Shown here: positions 41,022 through 49,854 of the stretch, piece by piece
Layout of the letters: each line of letters opens with the position of its first letter
Position numbering within the stretch: the stretch's first letter is position 1
The notes under the pieces: model-generated
The model's database searches: none
Seen by the model: only the letters and a program-made list of their open reading frames with translations
What the model was told of the DNA's origin: nothing
Translations under genes and position numbers: made by a program
DNA from: Cereibacter_A sp052244495
Lineage (GTDB): Bacteria > Pseudomonadota > Alphaproteobacteria > Rhodobacterales > Rhodobacteraceae
Assembly: GCA_052244495.1 (NCBI GenBank)
Contig: JBQPXH010000003.1
Reading direction: 5' to 3' (one strand)
DNA: 64,000 bases

Positions 41022-42176
41022 ATGCACAGCTTCCGCCTCATGGGCGTCACCGCCCTTTCGCTACTCTTCTCGCTCCAACCGGGGCTTGCGCAGCTCGCCG
41101 CACTCGGCGAACCCGAGGGACAGGTCGATATCGTCGCGTGGCCGGGCTATGTCGAGCGCGGCGAGACAGACGCCAAGTTCGACTGGGTGACCGCTTTCGA
41201 GGAACAGTCGGGCTGCAAGGTCAACGTGAAGACCGCCAACACCTCGGACGAGATGGTCGCGCTGATGAACGAGGGCGGCTTCGACCTCGTGACCGCGAGC
41301 GGCGACGCCTCGCTCCGGCTGGTCGCCGGCAAGCGTATCCAGCCCGTGAACGTCGATCTCGTGCCCTCCTGGTCCACCATAGACGACCGGCTGAAGGACG
41401 CGCCGTGGCACACGGTGAACGGCGTGCATTACGGCGTGCCCTACCAGTGGGGGCCGAACGTGCTCATGTACAACACCGACGTGTTCAAGGACGCGGCGCC
41501 CACGTCGTGGAACGTCGTCTTCGAAGAGATGACCCTGCCCGACGGCAAGTCGAACAAGGGGCGGGTGCAGGCCTATGACGGACCGATCCACATTGCGGAT
41601 GCCGCCCAGTACCTGATGGCCCACAAGCCGGAACTCGGCATCACCTCGCCCTATGCCCTGACCGAGCCGCAATATGCGGCGGCGCTCGACCTCCTGCGCC
41701 AGCAGCGCGAGCTGGTCAGCCGCTACTGGCACGACGCCTTCATCCAGATCGACGATTTCAAGAACGAAGGGGTGGTGGCCTCGGGCTCCTGGCCCTTCCA
41801 GGTGAACCTCCTGAAATCCGAGGGGCAGCCCGTGGCCTCCACCATCCCCGAAGAGGGCGCAACCGGCTGGGCCGATACGCTGATGCTGCATGCGGAGGCG
41901 CCGCATCCGACCTGCGCCTATCTCTGGATGGAGCATGCGCTGAGCTCGAACCTGCAGTCGGACCTGTCGGTCTGGTTCGGCTCGAACCCGGTGGTGCCGG
42001 CCGCCTGCACGAACGGCTCGGGGATGCAGACCAAGGACGGCTGCAGCGCCAACGGCTTCGACGACTTCGACCGGATCCGCTTCTGGACGACGCCCGTCTC
42101 GGCCTGCGAGGCTGGCGACTGCGTGCCCTACTATCGCTGGGTCTCGGACTACATCGGCGTGATCGGCGGCCGCTGA
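41022..42176 (+). CDS. Polyamine ABC transporter substrate-binding protein (YdcS/PotD-like)
   Basis: A 384-residue periplasmic binding protein with a signal peptide (about 1-24, core LMGVTALSLLFSLQPGLAQ). The mature sequence has the spermidine/putrescine-binding features GQVDIVAWPGYVERG, a GGFDLVTASGDAS loop, YGVPYQWGPNVLMYNTDVF, and FKNEGVVASGSWPFQ. The order with the following genes (ATPase, two permeases, aminobutyraldehyde dehydrogenase) is that of E. coli ydcSTUV-patD, so putrescine or a similar diamine is the likely ligand. The start at 41022 restores the signal peptide; the longer upstream frame is rejected. A strong hairpin follows the stop, a usual device to make more binding protein than permease. 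Confidence 0.88.
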   Translation: MHSFRLMGVTALSLLFSLQPGLAQLAALGEPEGQVDIVAWPGYVERGETDAKFDWVTAFEEQSGCKVNVKTANTSDEMVALMNEGGFDLVTASGDASLRLVAGKRIQPVNVDLVPSWSTIDDRLKDAPWHTVNGVHYGVPYQWGPNVLMYNTDVFKDAAPTSWNVVFEEMTLPDGKSNKGRVQAYDGPIHIADAAQYLMAHKPELGITSPYALTEPQYAAALDLLRQQRELVSRYWHDAFIQIDDFKNEGVVASGSWPFQVNLLKSEGQPVASTIPEEGATGWADTLMLHAEAPHPTCAYLWMEHALSSNLQSDLSVWFGSNPVVPAACTNGSGMQTKDGCSANGFDDFDRIRFWTTPVSACEAGDCVPYYRWVSDYIGVIGGR

Positions 42177-42189
42177 TCGAAGCCCCCGG

Positions 42190-42209
42190 CCCCGGCCCGG
42201 CGGCCGGGG
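42190..42209 (+). other. Hairpin between binding-protein and ATPase genes
   Basis: CCCCGGCC (42190-42197) and GGCCGGGG (42202-42209) form a perfect 8-bp stem with a CGGC loop 13 bp after the stop. This position in ABC operons typically protects the binding-protein mRNA or causes partial termination. Confidence 0.55.
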
Positions 42210-42267
42210 TCGTTCGTCCAGACCTTGAACCGGGCCCTGCCGGGCCCCTGCACGACCGTGGCCGCCC

Positions 42268-43272
42268 ATGACCTCCGCCGTCGAGTTCCTCTCCGTGTCG
42301 CGCCATTACGGTGCCGGTGCCCATGTGGTGAAGGCCGTGGATGGCGTCGACCTCGCGATCCCGGAGGGCGAGTTCTTCGCCATGCTCGGCCCCTCGGGCT
42401 CGGGCAAGACCACCTGCCTCCGGCTGATCTCGGGCTTCGAGAGCCCCACCGCCGGGGCGATCCGCATCTTCGGAGAGGACGTCGGTCGCGTGCCCCCGCA
42501 TCTTCGCAACGTGAACACCGTCTTTCAGGATTACGCGCTTTTCCCGCACATGACGGTGCGGGACAACGTGGCCTACGGGCTGATGGTCAAGGGCGTGGAC
42601 CGGCGCAGACGCCATGCGCGGGCCGAGGAGATGCTGGCGCTTGTCCATCTGCCGGACTATGGCGGCCGCAAGCCCGGCCAGCTCTCGGGCGGCCAGAGGC
42701 AGCGGGTGGCCCTCGCGCGTGCCCTCGTCAACGAGCCGCGGGTGCTGCTCCTCGACGAGCCGCTGGGCGCGCTCGACCTGAAACTGCGCGAGGCGATGCA
42801 GGATGAGCTGAAGGGCCTGCAGCGCAGGCTCGGGATCACCTTCGTCTTCGTCACCCACGACCAGGGAGAGGCGCTGAGCATGGCCGATCGGGTCGCCGTC
42901 TTCTCGCGTGGCCGCATCGTGCAGGTCGGCACGCCCGCCGAGATCTACGACCGGCCCGCCACACGCTTCGTGGCCGATTTCGTGGGCTCGGCCAACATCC
43001 TGTCGCCCGATCTCTCGCGCCGCCTCGGTGGCCCCTCCGGCTGGTCCAGCCTCCGCCCCGAAGCGGTCCGCCTGGCCGGGCCCGAGGCGCGCGTGCGGGG
43101 ACGTGTCACCGGCCTGCGCTATCTCGGCCTCGGCACCCGCGTCGCCGTCGCGATCGACGGGGCGGATCTGGTGGCCCTGGTGCCCGCAGGCACGCCGTTG
43201 CCCTCCGAAGGCGCCGATGTCGGCCTGTCCTGGGACGAGGGGGCGGTCCACCGGATGGCGGGCGAGCCATGA
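42268..43272 (+). CDS. Polyamine ABC transporter ATPase (YdcT/PotA-like)
   Basis: A 334-residue ABC ATPase. Walker A is GPSGSGKTTCLR (near residue 45), the signature LSGGQRQRVALARAL, Walker B VLLLDEPLGALD, and the H-loop VFVTHDQGEAL. A C-terminal TOBE_2 domain (about 265-330) is typical of the PotA/FbpC/CysA subgroup and may be regulatory. It powers the adjacent permeases at the cytoplasmic face. The ATG at 42268 has only a weak ribosome-binding site. The stop overlaps the next ATG (ATGA at 43269-43272). Confidence 0.92.
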   Translation: MTSAVEFLSVSRHYGAGAHVVKAVDGVDLAIPEGEFFAMLGPSGSGKTTCLRLISGFESPTAGAIRIFGEDVGRVPPHLRNVNTVFQDYALFPHMTVRDNVAYGLMVKGVDRRRRHARAEEMLALVHLPDYGGRKPGQLSGGQRQRVALARALVNEPRVLLLDEPLGALDLKLREAMQDELKGLQRRLGITFVFVTHDQGEALSMADRVAVFSRGRIVQVGTPAEIYDRPATRFVADFVGSANILSPDLSRRLGGPSGWSSLRPEAVRLAGPEARVRGRVTGLRYLGLGTRVAVAIDGADLVALVPAGTPLPSEGADVGLSWDEGAVHRMAGEP

Positions 43273-44204
43273 GCATGGCCGTCCACCCGGCCCGCGGCCC
43301 CGGCGACCGGCTCACCGGCCTCTTCTGGCGCAGGCCGACGGTGCTCCTCGCCCTGCTGATCGCGCCGCCGCTCCTCTGGCTGGGCGTCGTCTACCTCGGA
43401 TCGCTCGCGGCCCTGCTCTGGCAGAGCTTCTATTCCATCGACGAGTTCTCGGGGATGATCGTCCCCGAGTTCACCCTGAAGACCTATGCCGAGCTGCTGC
43501 GGCCGGCGAATGCCGACGTGATCCTGCGGACCGTGCTGATGGCCTCGGCGGTCACCGCGGCCTCGGTCGTCCTCGCCTTTCCCATCGCCTATTACGCGGC
43601 TCGCTACGCCCGGGGTCGGATGAAGGCCGCTTTCTACCTTGGCGTCATGCTGCCGCTCTGGTCCTCCTATCTCGTGAAGGTCTACGCTTGGAAGCTGATC
43701 CTCGCGCGGGAGGGGATCGTGACCTGGGCCGCCGAGGGCATCGGTGCAGGGAACCTCCTCGCCGCCGTGCTGGCTCTGCCGGTCATCGGGGGCAACTCGC
43801 TGTCCACGAGCTACATCGGCACCTTCGTCGTCTTCGTCTATGTCTGGCTGCCCTTCATGATCCTGCCGATGCAGGCATCGCTCGAACGCGTGCCCGCGGC
43901 GATGCTCGAAGCCTCGTCGGATCTCGGCGCGACCTCGTGGCAGACCTTCCGGCACGTCATCCTGCCGCTCGCCCTGCCCGGCGTCATCGCGGGCACGATC
44001 TTCACCTTCTCGCTCACCCTCGGCGACTACATCATTCCCCAGATCGTGGGCTCGTCGCGCTTCTTCATCGGCCAGGCGGTCTACATGCTGCAGGGCACGG
44101 CCGGCAACCTGCCGCTGGCCGCGGCCTTTGCCGTGGTGCCCATCGTCATCATGCTGGCCTACCTCGCCTTCGCCCGCCGGATCGGAGCCTTCGATGCCCT
44201 CTGA
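43269..44204 (+). CDS. Polyamine ABC transporter permease 1 (YdcU/PotB-like)
   Basis: A 311-residue inner-membrane permease with about six membrane helices (first around residues 25-50). The EAA loop that contacts the ATPase is visible as EASSDLGATSWQTFRHVILPLALPGVIAGT. It pairs with the second permease to form the channel. It overlaps the ATPase by 4 bp and the next permease by 11 bp, so all are translated as a unit. Confidence 0.92.
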   Translation: MSMAVHPARGPGDRLTGLFWRRPTVLLALLIAPPLLWLGVVYLGSLAALLWQSFYSIDEFSGMIVPEFTLKTYAELLRPANADVILRTVLMASAVTAASVVLAFPIAYYAARYARGRMKAAFYLGVMLPLWSSYLVKVYAWKLILAREGIVTWAAEGIGAGNLLAAVLALPVIGGNSLSTSYIGTFVVFVYVWLPFMILPMQASLERVPAAMLEASSDLGATSWQTFRHVILPLALPGVIAGTIFTFSLTLGDYIIPQIVGSSRFFIGQAVYMLQGTAGNLPLAAAFAVVPIVIMLAYLAFARRIGAFDAL

Positions 44205-45003
44205 CCGTCCTGCGCCCCTCGCCCTCACGCTGGCGGCCATCGGCGGGCTCGTCTTCCTCCACGGGCCGATCCTGCTGATCTTCCTCTATGCCTTCACCAC
44301 CGAGGAGCGCAGCTACCAGTTCCCGCCGCCGGGCCTCACGCTGAAGTGGTTCGCGGTGACCTGGAACCGGCCGGACGTCTGGGGACCGCTCTGGCTGTCG
44401 CTGAGGGTGGCTGCGATCTCGACCGCGATGGCACTCATCCTCGGCACGCTCTGCGCGGCCGCCATGTCCCGGGCGCGGTTCTTCGGGCGCGACTCGATCT
44501 CGCTCCTCGTGATCCTGCCCATCGCCCTGCCCGGCATCATCACCGGCATGTCGCTCCGCTCGGCCTTCTCGATCATGGAGATCCCCTTCTCCACGCTTAC
44601 CATCGTGCTCGGCCACGCGACCTTCTGCATCGTCATCGTCTACAACAACGCGGTGGCGCGCTTCCGACGACTCTCGGGCTCGATCCTTGAGGCCTCGGCC
44701 GATCTTGGCGCGAACGGCTTCCAGACCTTCCGCCACGTGGTGCTGCCGAACCTCGGCTCGGCCCTGCTCGCGGGCGGCATGCTCGCCTTCGCTCTCAGCT
44801 TCGACGAGGTGATCGTGACGACCTTCACCGCGGGCCAGCAGTCAACCTTGCCGATCTGGATGCTGAACGAACTCGTCCGGCCGCGGCAGAGGCCCGTGAC
44901 CAACGTGGTGGCGATGGTGGTCTTCGCGGCCACCTTCGTGCCGATCCTCATCGCCTACTACCTGACCCGCGGCGGGTCCGAGACCGCCGGCGGGGGCAAG
45001 TGA
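44194..45003 (+). CDS. Polyamine ABC transporter permease 2 (YdcV/PotC-like)
   Basis: A 269-residue inner-membrane permease with about six membrane helices. The EAA loop reads EASADLGANGFQTFRHVVLPNLGSALLAGG. The sequence AFALSFDEVIVTTFTAG is common in PotC-like proteins. The start at 44194, inside the end of the first permease, fits family length; an earlier in-frame ATG at 44128 would only read through the neighbour. It completes the SBP-ATPase-permease-permease set. Confidence 0.92.
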   Translation: MPSDRPAPLALTLAAIGGLVFLHGPILLIFLYAFTTEERSYQFPPPGLTLKWFAVTWNRPDVWGPLWLSLRVAAISTAMALILGTLCAAAMSRARFFGRDSISLLVILPIALPGIITGMSLRSAFSIMEIPFSTLTIVLGHATFCIVIVYNNAVARFRRLSGSILEASADLGANGFQTFRHVVLPNLGSALLAGGMLAFALSFDEVIVTTFTAGQQSTLPIWMLNELVRPRQRPVTNVVAMVVFAATFVPILIAYYLTRGGSETAGGGK

Positions 45004-45022
45004 CCTTTCGGGGAGAGAGACC

Positions 45023-46462
45023 ATGACCCAGACCTTCGACACCGACCTGCTGATCGACGGCCAGTTCGAACCCGGCGAAGAGCCGGGCGAGCCGGTGCTC
45101 GACCCCCGGACGGGGGCGCTCATCCTCGAACTGGCCGAGGCCTCGGCGGGACAGATAGAGCGCGCCGTGGCGGCCGCCCGCCGCGCCTTCGAGGTCTGGT
45201 CGCGGACGACGCCCGCCGAGCGGTCAGCGGCCCTCCACCGGATCGCGAACCGTATCGAAGCCGAGGCCGAGGCCTTCGCGGCCCTGGAGGCGCTGAACTG
45301 CGGCAAGCCGATCCAGGCCGCGACCAACGACGAGATGCCCGCCATCGTCGACTGCTTCCGCTTCTTCGCGGGCGCCGTGCGCTGCCAGCACGGAGCGGTG
45401 GCGGGCGAGTATCTCGCCGGTCATACCAGCATGATCCGGCGCGACCCGATCGGCGTGGTGGCCTCGATCGCGCCGTGGAACTATCCGCTGATGATGATGG
45501 CGTGGAAGCTCGCCCCGGCCATCGGCGGCGGCAATACCGTCGTCTTCAAGCCCTCCGAGCAGACGCCCCTTACGGCGCTGAAGCTCGCCCGGATCCTCGC
45601 CGAGGAACTGCCGCCGGGGGTGGTGAACATCCTGCCCGGCCGCGGCCAGACGGTCGGCAACGAGATCATCCATCACCCTGCGGTAGACATGATCAGCCTC
45701 ACCGGCGACGTGGCGACCGGGCGAAAGATGCTCGACGCCGCTGCCAAGACGGTGAAGCGCACCCATCTGGAACTGGGCGGCAAGGCGCCGGTGGTGGTTT
45801 TCGACGACGCCGACGTCTCCGAAGTGGTCGAGGGGCTGCGCGCCTTCGGCTACTACAACGCGGGGCAGGACTGCACCGCCGCCTGCCGCGTCTACGCGGG
45901 CCGCAAGATCTACGACAACCTCGTGGCCGACCTGTCCGCCGCCGCCTCCTCGATCGTGCTCGGCGCCGAGGACGATACGACGAACGAGATCGGCCCGCTG
46001 ATCTCGCTGCGCCAGCGCGACCGCGTCGCGGCCTTCGTCGAGCGCGCGCGCGAGCAACCGCATGTCGAGGTCACCGCGGGGGGCGAGACGCTGGGCAACG
46101 AGGGCTTCTTCTACCGCCCGACCGTGATCGCCGGCGCGCGCCAGACCGACGAGATCGTGCGCCGCGAGGTCTTCGGCCCGGTCGTCTCGGTCACGCCCTT
46201 CTCCGACGTCGAGGAGGCGGTGACCTGGGCCAACGACAGCGACTATGGCCTCGCTTCCTCGGTCTGGACGAAGGACGTGGGTCGCGGCATGGCGACGGCC
46301 GCACGGCTCCGCTACGGCTGCACCTGGGTCAACACCCATTTCATGCTGGTGTCCGAGATGCCGCACGGCGGACTTAAGCAGTCGGGTTACGGCAAGGACC
46401 TCTCGTCCTATGCGCTCGAGGATTACACCGTGGTCCGTCACGTGATGGTGAAGCACGGCTGA
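45023..46462 (+). CDS. Aldehyde dehydrogenase, probable gamma-aminobutyraldehyde dehydrogenase
   Basis: A 479-residue NAD-dependent aldehyde dehydrogenase. Catalytic residues are C284 (NAGQDCTAA) and E250 (HLELGGKAP), with N153 (PWNYP) and the cofactor Lys K176 (FKPSEQTPL). The sequence AFGYYNAGQDCTAACRVYA resembles YdcW/PatD. It should oxidise 4-aminobutyraldehyde to GABA after diamine uptake by the transporter encoded just upstream. The putrescine transaminase or oxidase that forms the aldehyde is not in the window. GGGGAGAG precedes the ATG at 45023. Betaine-aldehyde activity is possible. Confidence 0.88.
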   Translation: MTQTFDTDLLIDGQFEPGEEPGEPVLDPRTGALILELAEASAGQIERAVAAARRAFEVWSRTTPAERSAALHRIANRIEAEAEAFAALEALNCGKPIQAATNDEMPAIVDCFRFFAGAVRCQHGAVAGEYLAGHTSMIRRDPIGVVASIAPWNYPLMMMAWKLAPAIGGGNTVVFKPSEQTPLTALKLARILAEELPPGVVNILPGRGQTVGNEIIHHPAVDMISLTGDVATGRKMLDAAAKTVKRTHLELGGKAPVVVFDDADVSEVVEGLRAFGYYNAGQDCTAACRVYAGRKIYDNLVADLSAAASSIVLGAEDDTTNEIGPLISLRQRDRVAAFVERAREQPHVEVTAGGETLGNEGFFYRPTVIAGARQTDEIVRREVFGPVVSVTPFSDVEEAVTWANDSDYGLASSVWTKDVGRGMATAARLRYGCTWVNTHFMLVSEMPHGGLKQSGYGKDLSSYALEDYTVVRHVMVKHG

Positions 46463-46520
46463 ACCGGCGGCCGCGCCAGCCCGACCAGAATTCCCGCCAC
46501 GGCTCCAAGGTGGTGTGGGA

Positions 46521-47624
46521 CTAGTCGTCGTAGTCGATCTCGATCTCGATCCGGCGGTTCTGGGCGCGGCCCTCCTCGGTCGCGTTGTCGGCCACCGGGT
46601 CGAACTCGCCCCTGCTGACCGCCGTGATGCGCCCCGGATCGACGCTTCCGGTGTCGACGAGCTCGCGGACGACGCTCGCCGCCCGGCCCGCCGCCAGCGC
46701 GATGTTGTCGCGGAAGACGCCACCGCTCACCGGCACGTTGTCGGTGTGTCCGGTCACGGTGATCGTCCGGTCGGGATGCTGCGTCGCCTCGGCAATGCGG
46801 GACATGACCGCCCGCGCGTCCTGCGACAGCTCGTCCGAGCCCGAGGTGAAGGAGCCACCCTCCCCGAGGCTCACGAAGATCTTGCCGTCCATCTGCTCGA
46901 CCTTCACCAGACCCTCGGCCACCTCGCGGTCCAGCGCGTTGCGCAGCCTCAGCGTATCGAGTTCGGCCCGGACCGACTTCCGCAGGGCAGCCCCGTCGTC
47001 ACTGCCCAGGGGCGGCCCCGGAGGCGCGCCGGTGCCCTCGCCCGGACCGGCAGGACCGGCCTTCGGCTCGGGGCGGGGCTGGCTCGTCGTCTGCGGCTCG
47101 GGCAGCGGGCCGGTTCCGGCCGCTTCCGCCAGCGCCTCGGCCAGTTTCTGCGCCGCCTGCCTGCCCTGCTGACCCGGCAGGTCGATCACGACCGACCCCT
47201 CGTCCGTCCGCACCTGCAATTCGCCCTTCTCGAGCGCCTCGCGCAGCGCCTCGGCCACACGCTCCGCAGAGTCGCCGCCGGGATCCTCTTCGCCGCCCGT
47301 ATCCTGGCGCTCGTCGGGCTGCGCCCCGTCGGGATCGGCCGGCGGCATCTTGAGGTCGATGACCGTGTTGCCCGAAGTCGCCTCGCGGATCGAATGCACG
47401 CCGAAGGTCTCGCGCATCGCCCCTGCCATCTTGCTGAAGGACGGCTCGTCGAATTTCGCGAAGCCCAGGATCAGCACGAAGAAGGCCATCAGGTTCGTCG
47501 CGATGTCGGCGAAGGTCGCGAGCCAGGCCGGCGCCCCCGGAGGGGGGCATTTCGGGCATTCGTCGTCGTCGTCGTCCTCAGGGACGGTGGGCTGGAAGCG
47601 GACGACCTTGGGCTTTGCGGACAT
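46521..47624 (-). CDS. pomB: Flagellar stator protein, PomB/MotB-like
   Basis: A 367-residue inner-membrane stator subunit. The N-terminus carries the CPKCPPPG motif (23-30) common before PomB helices, then a single membrane helix with the ion-carrying Asp D40 (TFADIATNLMAFFVLILGF). A long acidic/proline linker (about 85-185) precedes a C-terminal OmpA-like peptidoglycan-binding domain (GHTDNVPVSGG, RGEFDPVADNATEEGRAQNRRIEIEI). It couples ion flow to flagellar rotation together with the PomA-like protein encoded 10 bp upstream. The PomB-type motif suggests sodium rather than proton coupling, which is inference. No other flagellar genes are near. Confidence 0.88.
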   Translation of the reverse strand: MSAKPKVVRFQPTVPEDDDDDECPKCPPPGAPAWLATFADIATNLMAFFVLILGFAKFDEPSFSKMAGAMRETFGVHSIREATSGNTVIDLKMPPADPDGAQPDERQDTGGEEDPGGDSAERVAEALREALEKGELQVRTDEGSVVIDLPGQQGRQAAQKLAEALAEAAGTGPLPEPQTTSQPRPEPKAGPAGPGEGTGAPPGPPLGSDDGAALRKSVRAELDTLRLRNALDREVAEGLVKVEQMDGKIFVSLGEGGSFTSGSDELSQDARAVMSRIAEATQHPDRTITVTGHTDNVPVSGGVFRDNIALAAGRAASVVRELVDTGSVDPGRITAVSRGEFDPVADNATEEGRAQNRRIEIEIDYDD

Positions 47625-47634
47625 CGGTCGGACC

Positions 47635-48396
47635 TCACGCCGCCTTGCGTTTCATCTGCTGCTTGCGGTCGAGCGCGCAGACCATCTGGTCCTCGATCAC
47701 CCGCGAGGACTCGCCGCGCGCGATGCCGCGCAGCCCCTCGATCACCAGTTCCCGATAGGTCACCTCGTCGGCGGAATAGCCTTCGAGCTTGTTCAGGATC
47801 GGCGAGAAGACCACGTTGGCCAGCAGCGCGCCGTAAAGCGTCGTGAGAAGCGCCACGGCCATGGCGGGGCCGATGGACTTCGGGTCCGACATGTTGCCGA
47901 GCATCAGCACGAGACCGATCAGCGTGCCGACCATGCCCATGGCCGGACCAATGTCGATCCAGGCCTTCACCGCGCCCTGATAGGCCTCGTGGCGCGCCTT
48001 CATCGCCTTGATCTCGTACTTGAGCTGCTTGACCAGCTTGGCCTCGTCAGTTCCGTCCACGAGAAGCTGCAGTCCCTTCTCGAAGAAGGGATCCGGAACC
48101 GCCTTGCCCTCGAGCGCCATGATCCCGTCCTTGCGGGCGATGTTCGAGAGGTCGACGACGATCGAGATCACCTCGTTCGTGTCGAAGCGTGAAGGCTTGA
48201 AGACCTTCATCATCGCCTTGAAATGGCCGAGGAAGACCGGAAGCGGCTTCATGGCGAGCACGACGAAGGCCGTGCCGACCACCACGATGACGAAGGACGG
48301 AATATCCACGAAGGGCGCCACGCCACCCGCGAAGATCATGGAGCCGACCACCATGACCACGGCGCCGACAAGTCCTATTGCTGATGCGATATCCAA
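47635..48396 (-). CDS. pomA: Flagellar stator protein, PomA/MotA-like
   Basis: A 253-residue inner-membrane protein with four membrane helices (about 4-24, 33-51, 150-170, 185-205), matching the usual PomA length. The large cytoplasmic loop carries charged residues, and the helix-3/4 region has GPAMGMVGTLIGLVLML and PAMAVALLTTLYGALLAN. A TTG start at 48396 is preferred: GGAGGGGCCGGG precedes it and the protein then begins MDIASAIGLVGA, as PomA does. In-frame ATG (48444) and GTG (48498) starts lack ribosome-binding sites. It is 10 bp upstream of pomB, and the pair forms the stator complex. Confidence 0.85.
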   Translation of the reverse strand: MDIASAIGLVGAVVMVVGSMIFAGGVAPFVDIPSFVIVVVGTAFVVLAMKPLPVFLGHFKAMMKVFKPSRFDTNEVISIVVDLSNIARKDGIMALEGKAVPDPFFEKGLQLLVDGTDEAKLVKQLKYEIKAMKARHEAYQGAVKAWIDIGPAMGMVGTLIGLVLMLGNMSDPKSIGPAMAVALLTTLYGALLANVVFSPILNKLEGYSADEVTYRELVIEGLRGIARGESSRVIEDQMVCALDRKQQMKRKAA

Positions 48397-48579
48397 CCCG
48401 GCCCCTCCGGTGTCACCATTCGAGGCAGGAGCGGCAAGATCCATGCCACGGGGGCTGCCGACCGGCTGATCTGCCCAAAAGGCCAGTCCGGCCCCCACCG
48501 AAGCACAAAGCGCCGGCCGACCGGCTCATGCCGGGCCGGCCGGTCGGGTTCCGTGCGGTCTTCGGTCCGGTCCCGCCCT

Positions 48580-49020
48580 TCAGCGGCGAGGGCCGAAATC
48601 CTCGGCGGTGATTTCACCGTCGCCGTTGCGGTCCATCCGCGAGAACCATGGCTTCAGCGTCGCCTCGAACTCGCTCGCCGACAGGTTGCCGTCCCGGTCC
48701 GCATCGAAGCGGCGCAGCATCCGCGAGGGCGAGACGTTCGCGGCGGGGCCATGCCCTCCGAAGCCTGCTTCCCTCATGCTCTGGCGATAGTCGTCGATCC
48801 CTGCCAGTTCCTGCGGATCTAGGAGGCCGTCTCCGCTCTGGTCGAACATGTCGAACATTGCCAGACGACGCTCGCGCGCCTCGGGGAAGGTGACGCGGTC
48901 GTTTCCGTCGGCGTCCCACTGCCCGAGGAAGAATTCGCCCGGGCTGCGCGTCTGGGCGGCCATCGGCGAAGCCACTGCGACCGAAAGGGCCAGGGCGAGG
49001 GCGGAATGCAGGGAGTTCAT
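48580..49020 (-). CDS. Secreted EF-hand calcium-binding protein
   Basis: A 146-residue exported protein. A signal peptide (about 1-23, ending ASPMAA) is followed by four EF-hand loops: DADGNDRVTFPE, DQSGDGLLDPQE, DADRDGNLSASE and DRNGDGEITAED. The first loop has Asn at a normally Gly position and may bind weakly. It probably senses or buffers calcium in the periplasm. GGAGG precedes the ATG at 49020. It lies 27 bp downstream of a DUF4405 membrane protein gene in the same direction, so the two form a small operon; a joint function is not known. Confidence 0.85.
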   Translation of the reverse strand: MNSLHSALALALSVAVASPMAAQTRSPGEFFLGQWDADGNDRVTFPEARERRLAMFDMFDQSGDGLLDPQELAGIDDYRQSMREAGFGGHGPAANVSPSRMLRRFDADRDGNLSASEFEATLKPWFSRMDRNGDGEITAEDFGPRR

Positions 49021-49047
49021 CTCAACCTCCATGATGACCTGGATCGG

Positions 49048-49542
49048 TCAGCGCCCGACCATGACCGCGATCGCCTGCATCTCGGGACGTCCCGAAGCGG
49101 CGATGGCCTGGCTCAGTGTCTGCGAGGGATCCTCGACGGCGATGCCCGCCGCGGCGAGGCGCGCGGTCAGTTCTTCGCTGCTGGTGCCCAGAAGCGGCGC
49201 GACCTCGGCCACCGGATTGTCGAGGATCCGGTGCGAGAAGGCGAAGGGCGGCGGGCCGCCGGCCTCGCCGGCTCCCGACGGCATCAGGAACGGCAGGGCG
49301 ATCAGGGCAGAGACCGCGAGCGCGATGCCCATCGGAACGCGCCGGAAGTAGTTCAGGAAAGCGCGCCAGTTCTTCCAGACATGCAGGCCGAAGGGCAGGA
49401 TCAGCACCATGCTGAGCCACTCGTGCATGCCGTGGAAACCGCTCGGCCCGATGTGGAAGAAAAGCGCGATCCCCGAGGTCAGCGAGACGAGGAAGAGGCC
49501 GGTGATGAAGGGGGTGGCGTAGCGTCCCAGTGCAGAGGACAT
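49048..49542 (-). CDS. DUF4405-type membrane protein
   Basis: A 164-residue protein with three membrane helices: about residues 8-30, 40-58 and 70-88. The sequence FHIGPSGFHGMHEWLSMVLILPFGLHVWKNWRAF has the paired His residues that make DUF4405 proteins resemble heme-binding cytochrome b or formate-dehydrogenase gamma subunits. The C-terminal 75 residues are soluble. AGGAG precedes the ATG at 49542. It starts a two-gene operon with the EF-hand protein. Heme binding is inferred, not shown. Confidence 0.75.
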   Translation of the reverse strand: MSSALGRYATPFITGLFLVSLTSGIALFFHIGPSGFHGMHEWLSMVLILPFGLHVWKNWRAFLNYFRRVPMGIALAVSALIALPFLMPSGAGEAGGPPPFAFSHRILDNPVAEVAPLLGTSSEELTARLAAAGIAVEDPSQTLSQAIAASGRPEMQAIAVMVGR

Positions 49543-49854
49543 GGCTGGCTCCTGTATGAGGCCCTGAAGCGGGCAACCCGTTGTCGTGGCGAGACGCCTT
49601 CGGCAACATTCGCCAGATGAAACGGGCGGGCATCGCGGAACCGTCGCCACGAACGCCGCACCGGCCCGCGACACGCCGCCGCAGCGTCCTCGGGGGTCAG
49701 GCTGCGGCCGACGGAGCATCGACGGAATGCACCGCGGGCGGACGGAGCAGGCAAGTCCACCTGCCCCGCCCGCGGGACCGGACGAGCCCATTGCGCTTGT
49801 GCGGATGTTCCAGGCCCGGGATGTCGCGTGCGCCGGGCGGACCGGCCCGCCTCC
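49543..49854. other. Gene-free stretch upstream of DUF4405 gene
   Basis: About 310 bp between the exporter gene's stop and the DUF4405 start, both leftward. It should contain the DUF4405 promoter. No gene or clear hairpin recognised. Confidence 0.35.
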
